Shown here: in pieces, positions 1 to 10,105 of the stretch
Numbering within the stretch: position 1 is the first letter of the stretch
Layout: every line of letters starts with the position of its first letter
Source of the DNA: Sphingomonas chungangi
GTDB taxonomy: Bacteria > Pseudomonadota > Alphaproteobacteria > Sphingomonadales > Sphingomonadaceae
DNA length: 64,000 bases
Assembly: GCF_013778325.1 (NCBI RefSeq)
Contig: NZ_JACEIB010000026.1
Span: 248,001-312,000, forward strand
Direction: 5' to 3'
Notes under the pieces: model-generated
Databases searched by the model: none
The model's input: the letters and a program-made list of their open reading frames with translations, nothing else
What the model was told of the DNA's origin: nothing
Translations under genes and position numbers: made by a program

Positions 1-1696
<1,696 letters not shown>

Positions 1697-1739
1697 AATC
1701 CCTAGTGGTGTGGCCGCAAGGGCTCGCCTTGTCGCTTTC

Positions 1740-2339
1740 TCAGATCGACAGGCAGAGTTGCGCCACCGGCGCGAAGCTGCGGCGGTGAAGCGGGGTAGGG
1801 CCGAGGCGGATCAGCGCGGCCTTGTGCTCGGGCGTGCCGTAGCCCTTGTTCTGCCGCCAGCCATAGCCCGGCCAGTCGGCATCGTGCACATGCATGATCC
1901 TGTCGCGCGTCACCTTGGCGACGATCGAGGCGGCGGCGATCGATCGGCTGAGCGCGTCGCCCGAAACCAGCGCGGTCGCCGGATAGCGCCATTTGGGCAG
2001 TGCATTGCCGTCGACCAGCACCATGCCCGGCTCGATGCCCAGCGCGTCCACGGCGCGCGTCATCGCCAGCATGGTCGCATGATAGATATTGAGCCGATCG
2101 ATCTCCTCGACATCGACGATACCGACGCCCCAACCCGCCACGCGTGTGATCTTCGCGTAGAGCGCCTCGCGAGCTGGTTCGTCGAGCTTCTTGGAATCGT
2201 CGATGCCGTGCGGCAGGCGCCGCCGGTCGAGGATCACGGCGGCGGCGACCACGGGACCTGCGAGCGGCCCGCGCCCGGCCTCGTCCACGCCCGCGCAGGG
2301 CTCGGGATGATCGCGCTCGAAACGGAAGCTCGGTGGCAT
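1740..2339 (-). CDS. rnhB: Ribonuclease HII
   Basis: RNase HII cleaves the RNA strand of RNA-DNA hybrids and removes single ribonucleotides from the chromosome. The 199-residue protein has the usual length. The motif [19 protein letters not shown], carrying the first catalytic acidic pair (D19, E20), lies near the N terminus, and the conserved DSKKL motif follows. It is the first gene of a same-strand series rnhB-ccrM-folP. The 196-base gap before ccrM holds regulatory sites, so ccrM probably has its own promoter. Confidence 0.95.
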   Translation of the reverse strand: MPPSFRFERDHPEPCAGVDEAGRGPLAGPVVAAAVILDRRRLPHGIDDSKKLDEPAREALYAKITRVAGWGVGIVDVEEIDRLNIYHATMLAMTRAVDALGIEPGMVLVDGNALPKWRYPATALVSGDALSRSIAAASIVAKVTRDRIMHVHDADWPGYGWRQNKGYGTPEHKAALIRLGPTPLHRRSFAPVAQLCLSI

Positions 2340-2422
2340 GGCCCGTACCTAGCGCCCTCATCTGCCCGTGCAAAGATGGCAACCGGATTAGACGAAGGTG
2401 GAACCTCCCCGACGCTCGCCCA

Positions 2423-2437
2423 TTAATAAGTCGCTAA
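2423..2437. promoter_or_regulatory. CtrA-like site in a divergent promoter region
   Basis: TTAA, seven bases, then CTAA differs at one base from the CtrA full site TTAA-N7-TTAA known from Caulobacter. It lies between the divergent rnhB and the 37-residue peptide gene. A match with one mismatch can occur by chance, so this is only suggestive. Confidence 0.3.
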
Positions 2438-2479
2438 GCGAACGCGAAGTATAAGTGGCTTAGTGTGAGGACCCTGAAG

Positions 2480-2593
2480 ATGGTGCGCAGAGAAATCGAC
2501 ATCATGCCGCGTCAGTTCGCGGTCACGCTCATGGTCGGTGCCTTCGCGGGCATGACCTTCTGGGCGAGTCTGATCGCGATCGTCGTTCGCTGA
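2480..2593 (+). CDS. Small single-pass membrane peptide, 37 residues
   Basis: An ATG preceded by GAGG nine bases upstream opens a 37-codon frame. The product has a charged start (MVRREIDIMPR) followed by one hydrophobic stretch, about residues 12-36, ending in Arg. This is the layout of a single-pass inner-membrane peptide with a positively charged short N-terminal tail. It is transcribed divergently from rnhB and converges on msrA. I do not recognise a family. The good ribosome-binding site and coherent TM segment support a real gene, but conservation is unchecked. Confidence 0.55.
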   Translation: MVRREIDIMPRQFAVTLMVGAFAGMTFWASLIAIVVR

Positions 2594-2669
2594 ATCGAAA
2601 CCGGCCCCGCTGCACTGCAACGAGACCGGTTGCTCGTCAGCCTTTACGCCCCTTTTACCTTGATCGCCA

Positions 2670-3212
2670 TCACGCCGTCTGACGCTTGAGCCGCGCAGCG
2701 TAGCTCTTCCGGAACTTCTGCAGCTTGGGCGCGACCACCGCCATGCAATAGGGGTTCGAGCTCCCTTCCCGCTCGAAATATTCCTGGTGATAATCCTCGG
2801 CGACGTACCATGGCGCTTTGGCCTCGATCGTGGTGACGATCGGCTGGCCCCAGTCCGCCTGCGCCCGCTCGATCGCCTTGCGCACGGAGGCCTCCTGCTC
2901 GGGCGAATGCGGGAAGATCGCCGATCGATACTGGGTGCCGACATCGTTGCCCTGCCGGTTGAGCTGGGTCGGATCGTGGATGTGAAAGAAGATGTCGAGG
3001 ATGTCGTCGTAGCTGATGACGGCCGGATCGAAGGCGATGCGGATCGCCTCGGCATGGCCGGTGTCACCGCCGCAGACCTGCTTGTAGGTCGGATTGGAGA
3101 CGGTGCCGCCGGTATAACCGCTCTCGACGGATTCGACGCCGATCACGTCGTCGAACACCGCCTCGACGCACCAGAAGCAGCCGCCTGCCAGCGTGGCGAT
3201 TTCATGGGTCAT
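2670..3212 (-). CDS. msrA: Peptide-methionine (S)-S-oxide reductase MsrA
   Basis: MsrA reduces the S-epimer of methionine sulfoxide in damaged proteins. The 180-residue protein opens with the family motif [11 protein letters not shown], with catalytic Cys12 and nearby Cys15. The conserved blocks [30 protein letters not shown] and EDYHQEYF follow. No MsrB domain is fused. It is divergent from the UDP-sugar dehydrogenase gene and ends about 76 bases from the convergent small peptide gene. Confidence 0.96.
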   Translation of the reverse strand: MTHEIATLAGGCFWCVEAVFDDVIGVESVESGYTGGTVSNPTYKQVCGGDTGHAEAIRIAFDPAVISYDDILDIFFHIHDPTQLNRQGNDVGTQYRSAIFPHSPEQEASVRKAIERAQADWGQPIVTTIEAKAPWYVAEDYHQEYFEREGSSNPYCMAVVAPKLQKFRKSYAARLKRQTA

Positions 3213-3356
3213 GATGGATGGCTCCTAAGGGAGGAATTGACGCCCATTTCGGCGGCGCCGGGCGATTTTTCAAGGGCCGATGGCTCATTCCGAAACGGAT
3301 GCAAAAGTGTATGCGGTTGACGAAGCCTTTACGGCCTCGTCCTATGGAGTGTGGCC

Positions 3357-4670
3357 ATGGACGCACGCATCGCCGATCTCCGCTCCGTTCCGGCCGCCGC
3401 CGAGGTGGCCGTCCAGTCCGTCGTCGTGGTGGGGCTCGGCTATGTCGGCCTGCCGCTGGCGGTTGCGCTGGCGAAGAGCTTCCCGACCGTCGGCCTCGAC
3501 ATCGACGAGAGCCGGATCGCCGAGCTGAAGGCCGGCCACGACCGCACCGACGAGATCGACGACGCACGCCTCGCGGCGTCCCAGCTCCAATATGCCGCCA
3601 AGGCCGATGCCTGCACCGCGGCTGATGTCTATATCGTCACCGTTCCCACGCCGGTGGACGAGCGCAACCGGCCCGACCTGCGCGCCCTCCTCTCCGCGTC
3701 CGAGATGGTCGGCAAGATGCTGGACGGCAGCCGCAAGCCGCTGATCATCTTCGAGAGCACCGTCTATCCGGGCGTCACCGAGGAACTCTGCGTCCCCGCC
3801 ATGGAGCAGGCCTCTGGCCTGATCTGGAAGGAGGATTTCTTCGTCGGCTACAGCCCCGAGCGGATCAATCCGGGCGACCGCGAGCATACCGTCGATCGCA
3901 TCATCAAGGTCGTCTCGGGCGATTGCCCCGAGACCACAGATCGCGTGTCCAAGATCTACGAGCGAGTGACCACGGGCGGCACGTTCCGCGCCGCCTCGAT
4001 CAAGGCGGCCGAGGGCGCCAAGGCGATCGAGAACGCCCAGCGCGACGTCAACATCGCCTTCATGAACGAGGCGACCCGCATCTTCCAGAAGCTCGGCGTA
4101 TCCATCTGGGACGTGATCGACGCGGCGAAGACCAAGTGGAACTTCCTGCCCTTCACGCCGGGCCTGGTCGGCGGCCACTGCATCGGCGTCGATCCTTATT
4201 ACCTCTCGCACCGCGCGATCGAGCTGGGGCATCTGCCGGAAGTCATCCCCGCCGCCCGCTCGGTCAACGACGACATGGCGCGCTGGATCGCCGATACTTT
4301 GCACCTGACGCTCAAGCGCCGCTCGCTGCGCGTGCTGATCCTCGGCGTGACCTTCAAGGAGGACGTGCCGGACCTGCGCAACTCCAAGGTCGGCGACATC
4401 GTCAAGCGCTTCTGGTTCCACGGCCATTCGGTGACGGTCCACGATCCGCACGCCGATGCCGCCGAGGCCGAGCGTGATTATGGCGTCCACCTCGATCCGG
4501 AAGCTCTGGACCGGAAATACGACTTGGTCGTCGCGGCGGTGTCGCACCGTTTCTATCGCGAGATGGACGATGCCACGCTGGCCGGGCTGGTCGAGGAAGA
4601 CGGTCTGTTCGCCGACGTGAAGGGCGTGTTCCGCGGCCGCGACTTCGGCCGGAGCATGTGGACGCTGTAA
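3357..4670 (+). CDS. tviB: UDP-N-acetylhexosamine dehydrogenase, TviB/WbpO type
   Basis: This NAD-dependent dehydrogenase oxidises C6 of a UDP-linked N-acetylhexosamine to the uronic acid, a precursor of capsular or exopolysaccharide. The 437-residue protein has a Rossmann motif VVVGLGYVGLPLA near residue 22, the NAD-binding FESTVYPG block, catalytic Cys275 in GGHCIGVDPYY, and the C-terminal half with LGVTFKEDVPDLRNS. The ATG at 3357 has GGAG seven bases upstream; a GTG six bases earlier is less well placed. No other polysaccharide gene is adjacent, so it looks like an orphan. The exact sugar substrate cannot be told from sequence. Confidence 0.88.
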   Translation: MDARIADLRSVPAAAEVAVQSVVVVGLGYVGLPLAVALAKSFPTVGLDIDESRIAELKAGHDRTDEIDDARLAASQLQYAAKADACTAADVYIVTVPTPVDERNRPDLRALLSASEMVGKMLDGSRKPLIIFESTVYPGVTEELCVPAMEQASGLIWKEDFFVGYSPERINPGDREHTVDRIIKVVSGDCPETTDRVSKIYERVTTGGTFRAASIKAAEGAKAIENAQRDVNIAFMNEATRIFQKLGVSIWDVIDAAKTKWNFLPFTPGLVGGHCIGVDPYYLSHRAIELGHLPEVIPAARSVNDDMARWIADTLHLTLKRRSLRVLILGVTFKEDVPDLRNSKVGDIVKRFWFHGHSVTVHDPHADAAEAERDYGVHLDPEALDRKYDLVVAAVSHRFYREMDDATLAGLVEEDGLFADVKGVFRGRDFGRSMWTL

Positions 4671-4676
4671 GTCCGC

Positions 4677-4907
4677 TCATTCCTCGGGCGGCGGCGCGAT
4701 CAGGATGCGCAGGCAGGCGACGAAGGTAACGATGCCGACCATCCGGCCGAACGGCGCCAGCTCGCCCGTGCGCACCGCGAAATAGATGGTGTAGAGCAGG
4801 ATCGTGCCGAACAGCACCAGCGATATCCCGAGCACCAGCGACGCGACGTCGCGCAGCCAGAGCATCAGCCCGGCGAGCCGTCCCTTTCTGTCGCTCTCGG
4901 AATGCAC
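4677..4907 (-). CDS. Small two-TM membrane protein
   Basis: The 76-residue product has two hydrophobic stretches, about residues 19-42 and 53-70, separated by a short loop, and ends in PPPEE. It converges on the UDP-sugar dehydrogenase gene, with stops six bases apart. I do not recognise a family. The hydrophobic pattern and high-GC codon use match neighbouring genes, so it is likely real. Function unknown. Confidence 0.65.
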   Translation of the reverse strand: MHSESDRKGRLAGLMLWLRDVASLVLGISLVLFGTILLYTIYFAVRTGELAPFGRMVGIVTFVACLRILIAPPPEE

Positions 4908-4952
4908 GTCCGGTCCTTCCCCGGCCGCCCGGCCGGCCCTTCGACCTTCGTC

Positions 4953-4976
4953 TAGCGCCGGCCGGTAAAGGCGCTA
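4953..4976 (-). terminator. Hairpin downstream of the DUF1272 gene
   Basis: TAGCGCC at 4953-4959 pairs perfectly with GGCGCTA at 4970-4976 around a 10-base loop, 26 bases after the DUF1272 stop. There is no T-tract, so it is an imperfect intrinsic terminator at best. Confidence 0.4.
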
Positions 4977-5001
4977 TCAGGAAGCAGGGTTAACGGAACG
5001 C

Positions 5002-5226
5002 TCAGCCCTTGTGCCGGCGCTCCGTCGAGGCGGGGTGTTCCTTGAGCGCCGCTCCGACGCGCGTGGGCCGGTCGAGCAGTTCCCCGCCGCAATTGGGACA
5101 GTGATCGTCGAGCGCATCCGAACATTCGGCGCAGAAGGTGCACTCGAACGAGCAGATGAACGCGCCCGGCTGGCTGGCCGGGAGGTCGACGCCGCAGCGC
5201 TCGCAATCGGGGCGCATCTCCAGCAT
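5002..5226 (-). CDS. DUF1272 zinc-ribbon-like protein
   Basis: This 74-residue protein matches the DUF1272 pattern: [16 protein letters not shown], then FICSFECTFCAEC, then CPNCGGEL. The four CxxC-type pairs imply bound zinc. The role of the family is unknown. Its ATG overlaps the glmM stop by one base, so it is coupled to glmM and probably on the same transcript. Confidence 0.85.
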   Translation of the reverse strand: MLEMRPDCERCGVDLPASQPGAFICSFECTFCAECSDALDDHCPNCGGELLDRPTRVGAALKEHPASTERRHKG

Positions 5227-6563
5227 CAGGCGGCGCGCCTCACGGCCTCGCAGACATCCTCCACGACCGCGGAGACGAGCGCCGGATCCTCGGCCTCCGC
5301 CATCACGCGGATCAGCGGCTCGGTACCGGATTTGCGGATGACGAGGCGGCCCGAGCCTTCCAGCCGCTTCTCGGCATCGGCGATCGCCGCCTTCACGCCG
5401 TCGGTCTCCAGCGGCGCGCCGCTCTTGAAGCGGACGTTCTGCAGCTTCTGCGGCAGGGGTTCGAAGCAGGCGAGCAGCTTCGAGGCGGGCTTGCCGCTCT
5501 CGACCAGCTCGGCCAGCACCTGCAGCGCGGCGACCAGGCCATCGCCGGTAGTGGCGTAATCGGACAGGATCAGGTGGCCCGACTGCTCACCGCCGACGTT
5601 GAAGCCGTCGCGCCGCATCGCCTCCAGCACGTAGCGGTCGCCCACCGCCGTGCGATGGAGCGTCAGCCCGGCCTTCTCCAGATATCGCTCCAGACCGAGG
5701 TTGGACATCACCGTCGCGACGATTCCGCCGCCCTGGAGCAGCCCGCGCCGCTGCCAGCCGGTGGCGATCAGCGCCATGATCTGATCGCCGTCGACGATCT
5801 TGCCCTTCTCGTCGACGATGATCAGGCGATCGGCATCGCCATCGAGCGCGATGCCGATATCGGCGCGCGTTTCCAGCACCTTCTGCTGGAGCGCCTGCGG
5901 GGCGGTCGAGCCGACGCCGTCATTGACGTTGGTGCCATTCGGCTGGACCCCGATCGCGATCACGTCGGCACCCAATTCCCACAAGGCGGCAGGCGCGACA
6001 TTGTAGGCTGCACCGTTGGCGCAATCGAGCACCACGCGCAGCCCATCCAGCCGAAGATCCTCGGGGAAGGTCGCCTTTACCGCGTGGATATAGCGACCGC
6101 GTGCATCCTCGATGCGCTGGGCGCGACCGATCGCCTCGGCGGCCGCCAGCCTGGGTGCCTTATCCAGCGCCTTCTCGATCGCCGCCTCGTCCTCGTCGGA
6201 GAGCTTGAAGCCGTCCGGTCCGAACAGCTTGATGCCGTTATCCTGATAGGGATTGTGGCTGGCCGAGATCATAACGCCGATATCGGCGCGCATCGCCTTC
6301 GTCAGCATCGCCACGGCCGGCGTCGGGATCGGGCCGAACAGGATCACGTCCATGCCGACCGAGGTGAATCCCGCGACCAGCGCCGATTCCATCATGTAGC
6401 CGGAAAGCCGCGTGTCCTTGCCGATCACGACACGGTGGCGGTGATCGCCGCGCAGGAAGTGCGCGCCCGCCGCCTGGCCGACCTTCATGGCCAGCTCCAC
6501 CGTCATCGGCGCCTCGTTGGTGCGCCCGCGAATGCCGTCCGTGCCGAAATACTTACGCGCCAT
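5226..6563 (-). CDS. glmM: Phosphoglucosamine mutase
   Basis: GlmM converts glucosamine-6-phosphate to glucosamine-1-phosphate on the way to UDP-GlcNAc, feeding peptidoglycan and lipopolysaccharide. The 445-residue protein has the typical start [13 protein letters not shown], the phospho-serine loop ISASHNP with Ser102, the metal site DGDADR, the sugar-binding GGEQSGH and the phosphate-binding RKSGTEP near the C terminus. All four active-site blocks are intact. It leads the small DUF1272 gene and is divergent from the Sua5-type gene. Confidence 0.97.
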   Translation of the reverse strand: MARKYFGTDGIRGRTNEAPMTVELAMKVGQAAGAHFLRGDHRHRVVIGKDTRLSGYMMESALVAGFTSVGMDVILFGPIPTPAVAMLTKAMRADIGVMISASHNPYQDNGIKLFGPDGFKLSDEDEAAIEKALDKAPRLAAAEAIGRAQRIEDARGRYIHAVKATFPEDLRLDGLRVVLDCANGAAYNVAPAALWELGADVIAIGVQPNGTNVNDGVGSTAPQALQQKVLETRADIGIALDGDADRLIIVDEKGKIVDGDQIMALIATGWQRRGLLQGGGIVATVMSNLGLERYLEKAGLTLHRTAVGDRYVLEAMRRDGFNVGGEQSGHLILSDYATTGDGLVAALQVLAELVESGKPASKLLACFEPLPQKLQNVRFKSGAPLETDGVKAAIADAEKRLEGSGRLVIRKSGTEPLIRVMAEAEDPALVSAVVEDVCEAVRRAA

Positions 6564-6673
6564 AGAATCCTCTTCAGGCTCTGGCCGAGGCTCTTACACC
6601 CGGGAAGGTTGACGGTTCCACCCCGGCAACGATCATTGCGGAGCTTTCATGCGTGGGGTAGCGGGGCGGCGCC

Positions 6674-7603
6674 ATGATCCTGCCCCTCGACGATGCCGCC
6701 ATCGCGCGCGCTGCGGACCTGATCCGCGCAGGTCAACCGGTCGCGGTGCCGACCGAGACGGTCTACGGCCTGGCTGCGGATGCGACCTCGGGCGAGGCGG
6801 TGGCACGGATCTACGCGGCGAAGGGACGGCCAAGCTTCAACCCGCTGATCGTGCATGTCGCGAGCATGGCGCAGGCGGAGACACTGGCGGTGATCGGCCC
6901 GGTCGCCCGGCGGCTGGCGGATGCCTTCTGGCCCGGCCCGCTCACCATGGTGCTGCCGCTTGGCGCAGGATCGCCGGTGTCCTCGCTGGTGACGGCCGGT
7001 CTGCCGACGCTGGCGCTGCGCATGCCGGCGCATCCGGCGATGAAGGCCCTGATCGAGGCATCCGGCCGCCCCCTCGCCGCGCCCTCCGCCAATGCAAGCG
7101 GCCGGATCAGCGCGACCCGCGCAGAGCATGTCGCCTCATCCCTGGGCGATCGCGTGCCGCTCGTGCTCGACGGCGGCCCGACGCGGCACGGTATCGAATC
7201 GACGATCGTAGCGGTCGAACCGGAACGGCTGCGCCTGCTCCGCCCCGGCCCGATCACGGCAGAGCATCTCTCGGACGCTGGCGGGCTGCCGGTCGATACG
7301 GTCGAAGATGGCAGGATCGAAGCGCCGGGCCAGCTCTCCAGCCACTATGCGCCCGGCAAGCCGGTGCGGCTCGAGGCAACCGGGCGGCTCCCCGGCGAAT
7401 GGCTGATCGGCTTCGGCCCGATCGAAGGCGACGATAACCTCTCGCCCATCGGCGACCCCATCGAGGCGGCGGCGCGGCTGTTCGACGCGTTGCATCGCGC
7501 CGATGCGGCGGAGCCACCGGCTATCGCCATCGCGCCGATCCCGCGGACAGGGCTCGGCCATGCGATCAATGACCGGCTGAAGCGGGCAGCGGCGCCGCGC
7601 TAG
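6674..7603 (+). CDS. tsaC: L-threonylcarbamoyladenylate synthase, Sua5 type
   Basis: This enzyme makes threonylcarbamoyl-AMP from threonine, bicarbonate and ATP, the first step of t6A37 tRNA modification. The 309-residue protein has an N-terminal YrdC domain (PTETVYGLAADA, then AKGRPSFNPLIVH, and SANASGRIS) followed by a linker and a C-terminal Sua5 domain from about residue 210. The two-domain length distinguishes it from short TsaC. Its TAG stop overlaps the stop of the convergent 67-residue gene within a shared CTAG. Confidence 0.93.
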   Translation: MILPLDDAAIARAADLIRAGQPVAVPTETVYGLAADATSGEAVARIYAAKGRPSFNPLIVHVASMAQAETLAVIGPVARRLADAFWPGPLTMVLPLGAGSPVSSLVTAGLPTLALRMPAHPAMKALIEASGRPLAAPSANASGRISATRAEHVASSLGDRVPLVLDGGPTRHGIESTIVAVEPERLRLLRPGPITAEHLSDAGGLPVDTVEDGRIEAPGQLSSHYAPGKPVRLEATGRLPGEWLIGFGPIEGDDNLSPIGDPIEAAARLFDALHRADAAEPPAIAIAPIPRTGLGHAINDRLKRAAAPR

Positions 7604-7803
7604 AGTTTCTCTCGCTCGGTCAGTGCCGGCAGCGCCCTGATAGCGAGACGATAGACCTGCCTGCGGGCCTTGCTGTCGGTGCGCGCCATCCGGTCGCGCA
7701 GCGCCTGCTCCGCACCGGCGCCCTTCACGCGAATGGCGTTGACCGCCTCCTCGCGCGCCATGCGGCGCGTCGCTACCGAAGCGAAATAATCCAGCAATGC
7801 CAT
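7600..7803 (-). CDS. Small basic protein of unknown function
   Basis: I placed the start at the ATG at 7803 because GGGGGA lies a few bases upstream. A GTG 63 bases earlier would add 21 residues without a clear ribosome-binding site. The 67-residue product (MALLDYFASVATRRMAREEA onward) is rich in Arg and Ala, predicted helical and soluble. It converges with the Sua5-type gene. No family recognised. Confidence 0.5.
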   Translation of the reverse strand: MALLDYFASVATRRMAREEAVNAIRVKGAGAEQALRDRMARTDSKARRQVYRLAIRALPALTEREKL

Positions 7804-7921
7804 GGCTTCCCCCGATCCGCCTTCGATCAGGACCCGCTCCCACCCCATATTATGAACGAATCTCACCGGGAAAGATTAACGGATTGCCAACCGCCATCCC
7901 CGTGACGACCGCGAAACGATC

Positions 7922-9091
7922 TCAGTCACCGTAGCCAATCCGGATCTTGCCTGCCGCCTCGGCCGCGATCCGGCGCGCATCGTCGGTCGTCTCCGCCAAA
8001 GCGAGCGTCACACCCATGCGACGATAGGGGCGCGAGTTCGGTTTGCCGAACAGTCGCACGTCCACCTCGCCACCCGGCATGGCCAGAGCCTCGGCCAGCC
8101 CGTCATAGCGCAGCGTCGTCGCGTCGCGATCGGCGAGGATCACGGCGGAAGCGGAAGGCCCACGCAGCACGATCGAGGGGATCGGTAAGCCAAGGATCGC
8201 GCGCGCGTGCAGATCGAATTCGCTCAGATTCTGCGAGATGAGCGTCACCATGCCGGTATCGTGCGGACGCGGCGACAGCTCGGAGAAGATCACCTCCTCG
8301 CCCTTCACGAAGAATTCGACGCCGAACAGGCCGTAGCCGCCGAGATCGTCGACGACCTTGCGCGCCATGTCCTGCGCGGAAGCGATAGCGGCATCGGACA
8401 TCGGCGTCGGCTGCCAGCTCTCCTGATAATCGCCGCGTTCCTGCCGGTGGCCGATCGGCGGGCAGAACAGCACACCGTCGCGGGTCCGAACGGTGAGCAG
8501 CGTGATCTCATAGTCGAAGGCGATGAACTCCTCGACGATCACGCGCCGCCGGTCGCCGCGCATGTTGGCGACGGCATAGTTCCACGCCGCCTCCAGCTCG
8601 CTTTCGGCTCGCACCGTGCTTTGCCCTTTGCCAGACGAGGACATGACCGGTTTGATCACGCAGGGCAGGCCTGTGTGCGCCGCACCGGCGCGCACCTCTT
8701 CCAGCGTCTCGGCATACCGATAGCGTGAGGTGCGCAGGCCGAGTTCGCCGGCCGCCACCTCGCGGATGCCGTCGCGATTCATCGTCATCATCGTGGCGCG
8801 GGCGGAGGGGACGACAGTGACGCCGTGCTTCTCCACCTCGGCCAGGATCTCGGTGCGGATCGCCTCGACCTCGGGCACCACGAAATCGGGACGGTGCTTC
8901 TCGATCGCGGCGCGCAGCAGATCGCCGTCGAGCATCGAAAAGACCTCGAACCCATCCGCCACCTGCATGGCCGGCGCGCCAGCATAGCTGTCGCACGCCA
9001 CGACCTCGCAGCCGAGCCGCTTGGCCGAGATCACGAACTCGCGCCCGAGCTCGCCCGATCCGAGCAGCAGGATCTTCGCGGTGAACGCCAT
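7922..9091 (-). CDS. purT: Formate-dependent GAR transformylase PurT
   Basis: PurT uses formate and ATP to formylate glycinamide ribonucleotide in purine synthesis. The 389-residue ATP-grasp protein starts [19 protein letters not shown], giving the normal family length. An open frame continues another 36 codons upstream but runs into the tRNA gene, so that extension is not coding. The ATP-binding block [11 protein letters not shown] and the metal-site region [20 protein letters not shown] are visible. The tRNA-Met gene lies 75 bases upstream on the same strand and may be co-transcribed. Confidence 0.96.
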   Translation of the reverse strand: MAFTAKILLLGSGELGREFVISAKRLGCEVVACDSYAGAPAMQVADGFEVFSMLDGDLLRAAIEKHRPDFVVPEVEAIRTEILAEVEKHGVTVVPSARATMMTMNRDGIREVAAGELGLRTSRYRYAETLEEVRAGAAHTGLPCVIKPVMSSSGKGQSTVRAESELEAAWNYAVANMRGDRRRVIVEEFIAFDYEITLLTVRTRDGVLFCPPIGHRQERGDYQESWQPTPMSDAAIASAQDMARKVVDDLGGYGLFGVEFFVKGEEVIFSELSPRPHDTGMVTLISQNLSEFDLHARAILGLPIPSIVLRGPSASAVILADRDATTLRYDGLAEALAMPGGEVDVRLFGKPNSRPYRRMGVTLALAETTDDARRIAAEAAGKIRIGYGD

Positions 9092-9166
9092 GCTTCTGCC
9101 CTTTCGCGGATGATCGGCCGTGATTGGCCGCATCCGTCGATTCTGTCCATTGCTGAAGGGCGGCGG

Positions 9167-9243
9167 TGGTAGCGGAGGAGGGACTTGAACCCCCGACACG
9201 CGGATTATGATTCCGCTGCTCTAACCAGCTGAGCTACTCCGCC
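9167..9243 (-). tRNA. tRNA-Met (CAT), elongator type
   Basis: Read on the minus strand the sequence begins GGCGGAGTAGCTCAGCTGG and ends in an encoded CCA. A five-pair anticodon stem GCGGA/TCCGC encloses loop ATCATAA, anticodon CAT. The D arm and the T arm with GTTCAAGTC are complete. The acceptor stem pairs GGCGGAG with CTCCGCT, with a G-T first pair. The length is 77 with CCA. The first pair is not mismatched like an initiator, so the elongator is favoured; a lysidine-modified tRNA-Ile is less likely. Confidence 0.95.
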
Positions 9244-9393
9244 CCGCCGCGCATCGAAGCGCGCGGGCGCTTCGGAAGCGCGGCCTATAGGCATGGCCGC
9301 GCGTACGGTCAACAGGATGTCGCGATCATCCGGAACCGGTACGGCCAAGCGTCGTTTCGCCGAGAAGCCACGCCCATCTGCCAAGGACCGACG

Positions 9394-9801
9394 ATGGATC
9401 TTTCGACCCCCCTCGACCTCATCTGCCGCATCATCATCCGCGCCCGCGAGGTCGAGGCGCAGGTGCCGGGGATCGATCCGGACAATGACGATCCCGTCGA
9501 TGATTCGGATGACGAGCGCGACGTGCTGGAAGACGAGCTGGACGAGACCGCGGTCGACGAGCTGCGCACCGCGATCGACGATCTCGCCGACGATCAGCAG
9601 ATCGAGCTTCTGGCGCTCGCGCTGGTCGGCCTCGGCACCTACGACGCCTCCGAGTGGGACGACGCACTGGAAGAGGCCGGCGATGCGAATTCCGAACCAC
9701 CGGTCGATCTGCTGATCGACATGCCGACCCTGTCCGAAAATCTGGAGGCGGGCCTCGCCGCCTTCGATCTCAGCTGCGAAGGCGTCGGCCAGATCGACTG
9801 A
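9394..9801 (+). CDS. DUF3775 domain protein
   Basis: The 135-residue product is very acidic, with a run of Asp and Glu around residues 29-50. It matches the DUF3775 pattern (DLICRIIIRAREVEAQVP at the start, later LALVGLGTYDASEW). The family has no known function. It is soluble and has no signal peptide. It converges on the small lipoprotein gene, with 12 bases between stops. Confidence 0.75.
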   Translation: MDLSTPLDLICRIIIRAREVEAQVPGIDPDNDDPVDDSDDERDVLEDELDETAVDELRTAIDDLADDQQIELLALALVGLGTYDASEWDDALEEAGDANSEPPVDLLIDMPTLSENLEAGLAAFDLSCEGVGQID

Positions 9802-9813
9802 CGCCCGCGAGGG

Positions 9814-10032
9814 CTATTGGACGTTCGCCATACGCATTGTGCCGTTCTCGTCCGGAATCATGCCCAGCACCGCATCGCTCGCGCCCTGCGCATCGTTGTT
9901 CTCTGCCTGCAGAGTGTTGAGAGCAGCATCCTCGTTGGCATCCTCGGCAGTGTAGTTGAACGTCTGCTGACGCTCGCAGGCCGTCAGGAACGCCAGCGCG
10001 GTGACGGCTACGGCGAATGCAATCTTGCGCAT
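9814..10032 (-). CDS. Small putative lipoprotein
   Basis: The 72-residue product has a lipoprotein signal: MRKIAFAVAVTALAFLTAC with lipobox LTAC and acylated Cys19. The mature part is short, acidic and Asn/Asp-rich with no recognisable domain. It would be anchored to a membrane facing the periplasm. It lies 73 bases downstream of the membrane-protein gene on the same strand. Confidence 0.7.
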   Translation of the reverse strand: MRKIAFAVAVTALAFLTACERQQTFNYTAEDANEDAALNTLQAENNDAQGASDAVLGMIPDENGTMRMANVQ

Positions 10033-10105
10033 GATGGGCGATCCCCCAATTGTCCATCACTCCCGCATCGGGTTGTAGGGAGCCGGATCGATCGCGTCCA
10101 CCGTC

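Noticed and set aside
9267-9281. GCGCTTC/GAAGCGC perfect hairpin upstream of the tRNA
   Set aside because: The loop is a single base, so the hairpin cannot close as drawn, and it lies on the promoter side of the tRNA. It may only be chance GC pairing.
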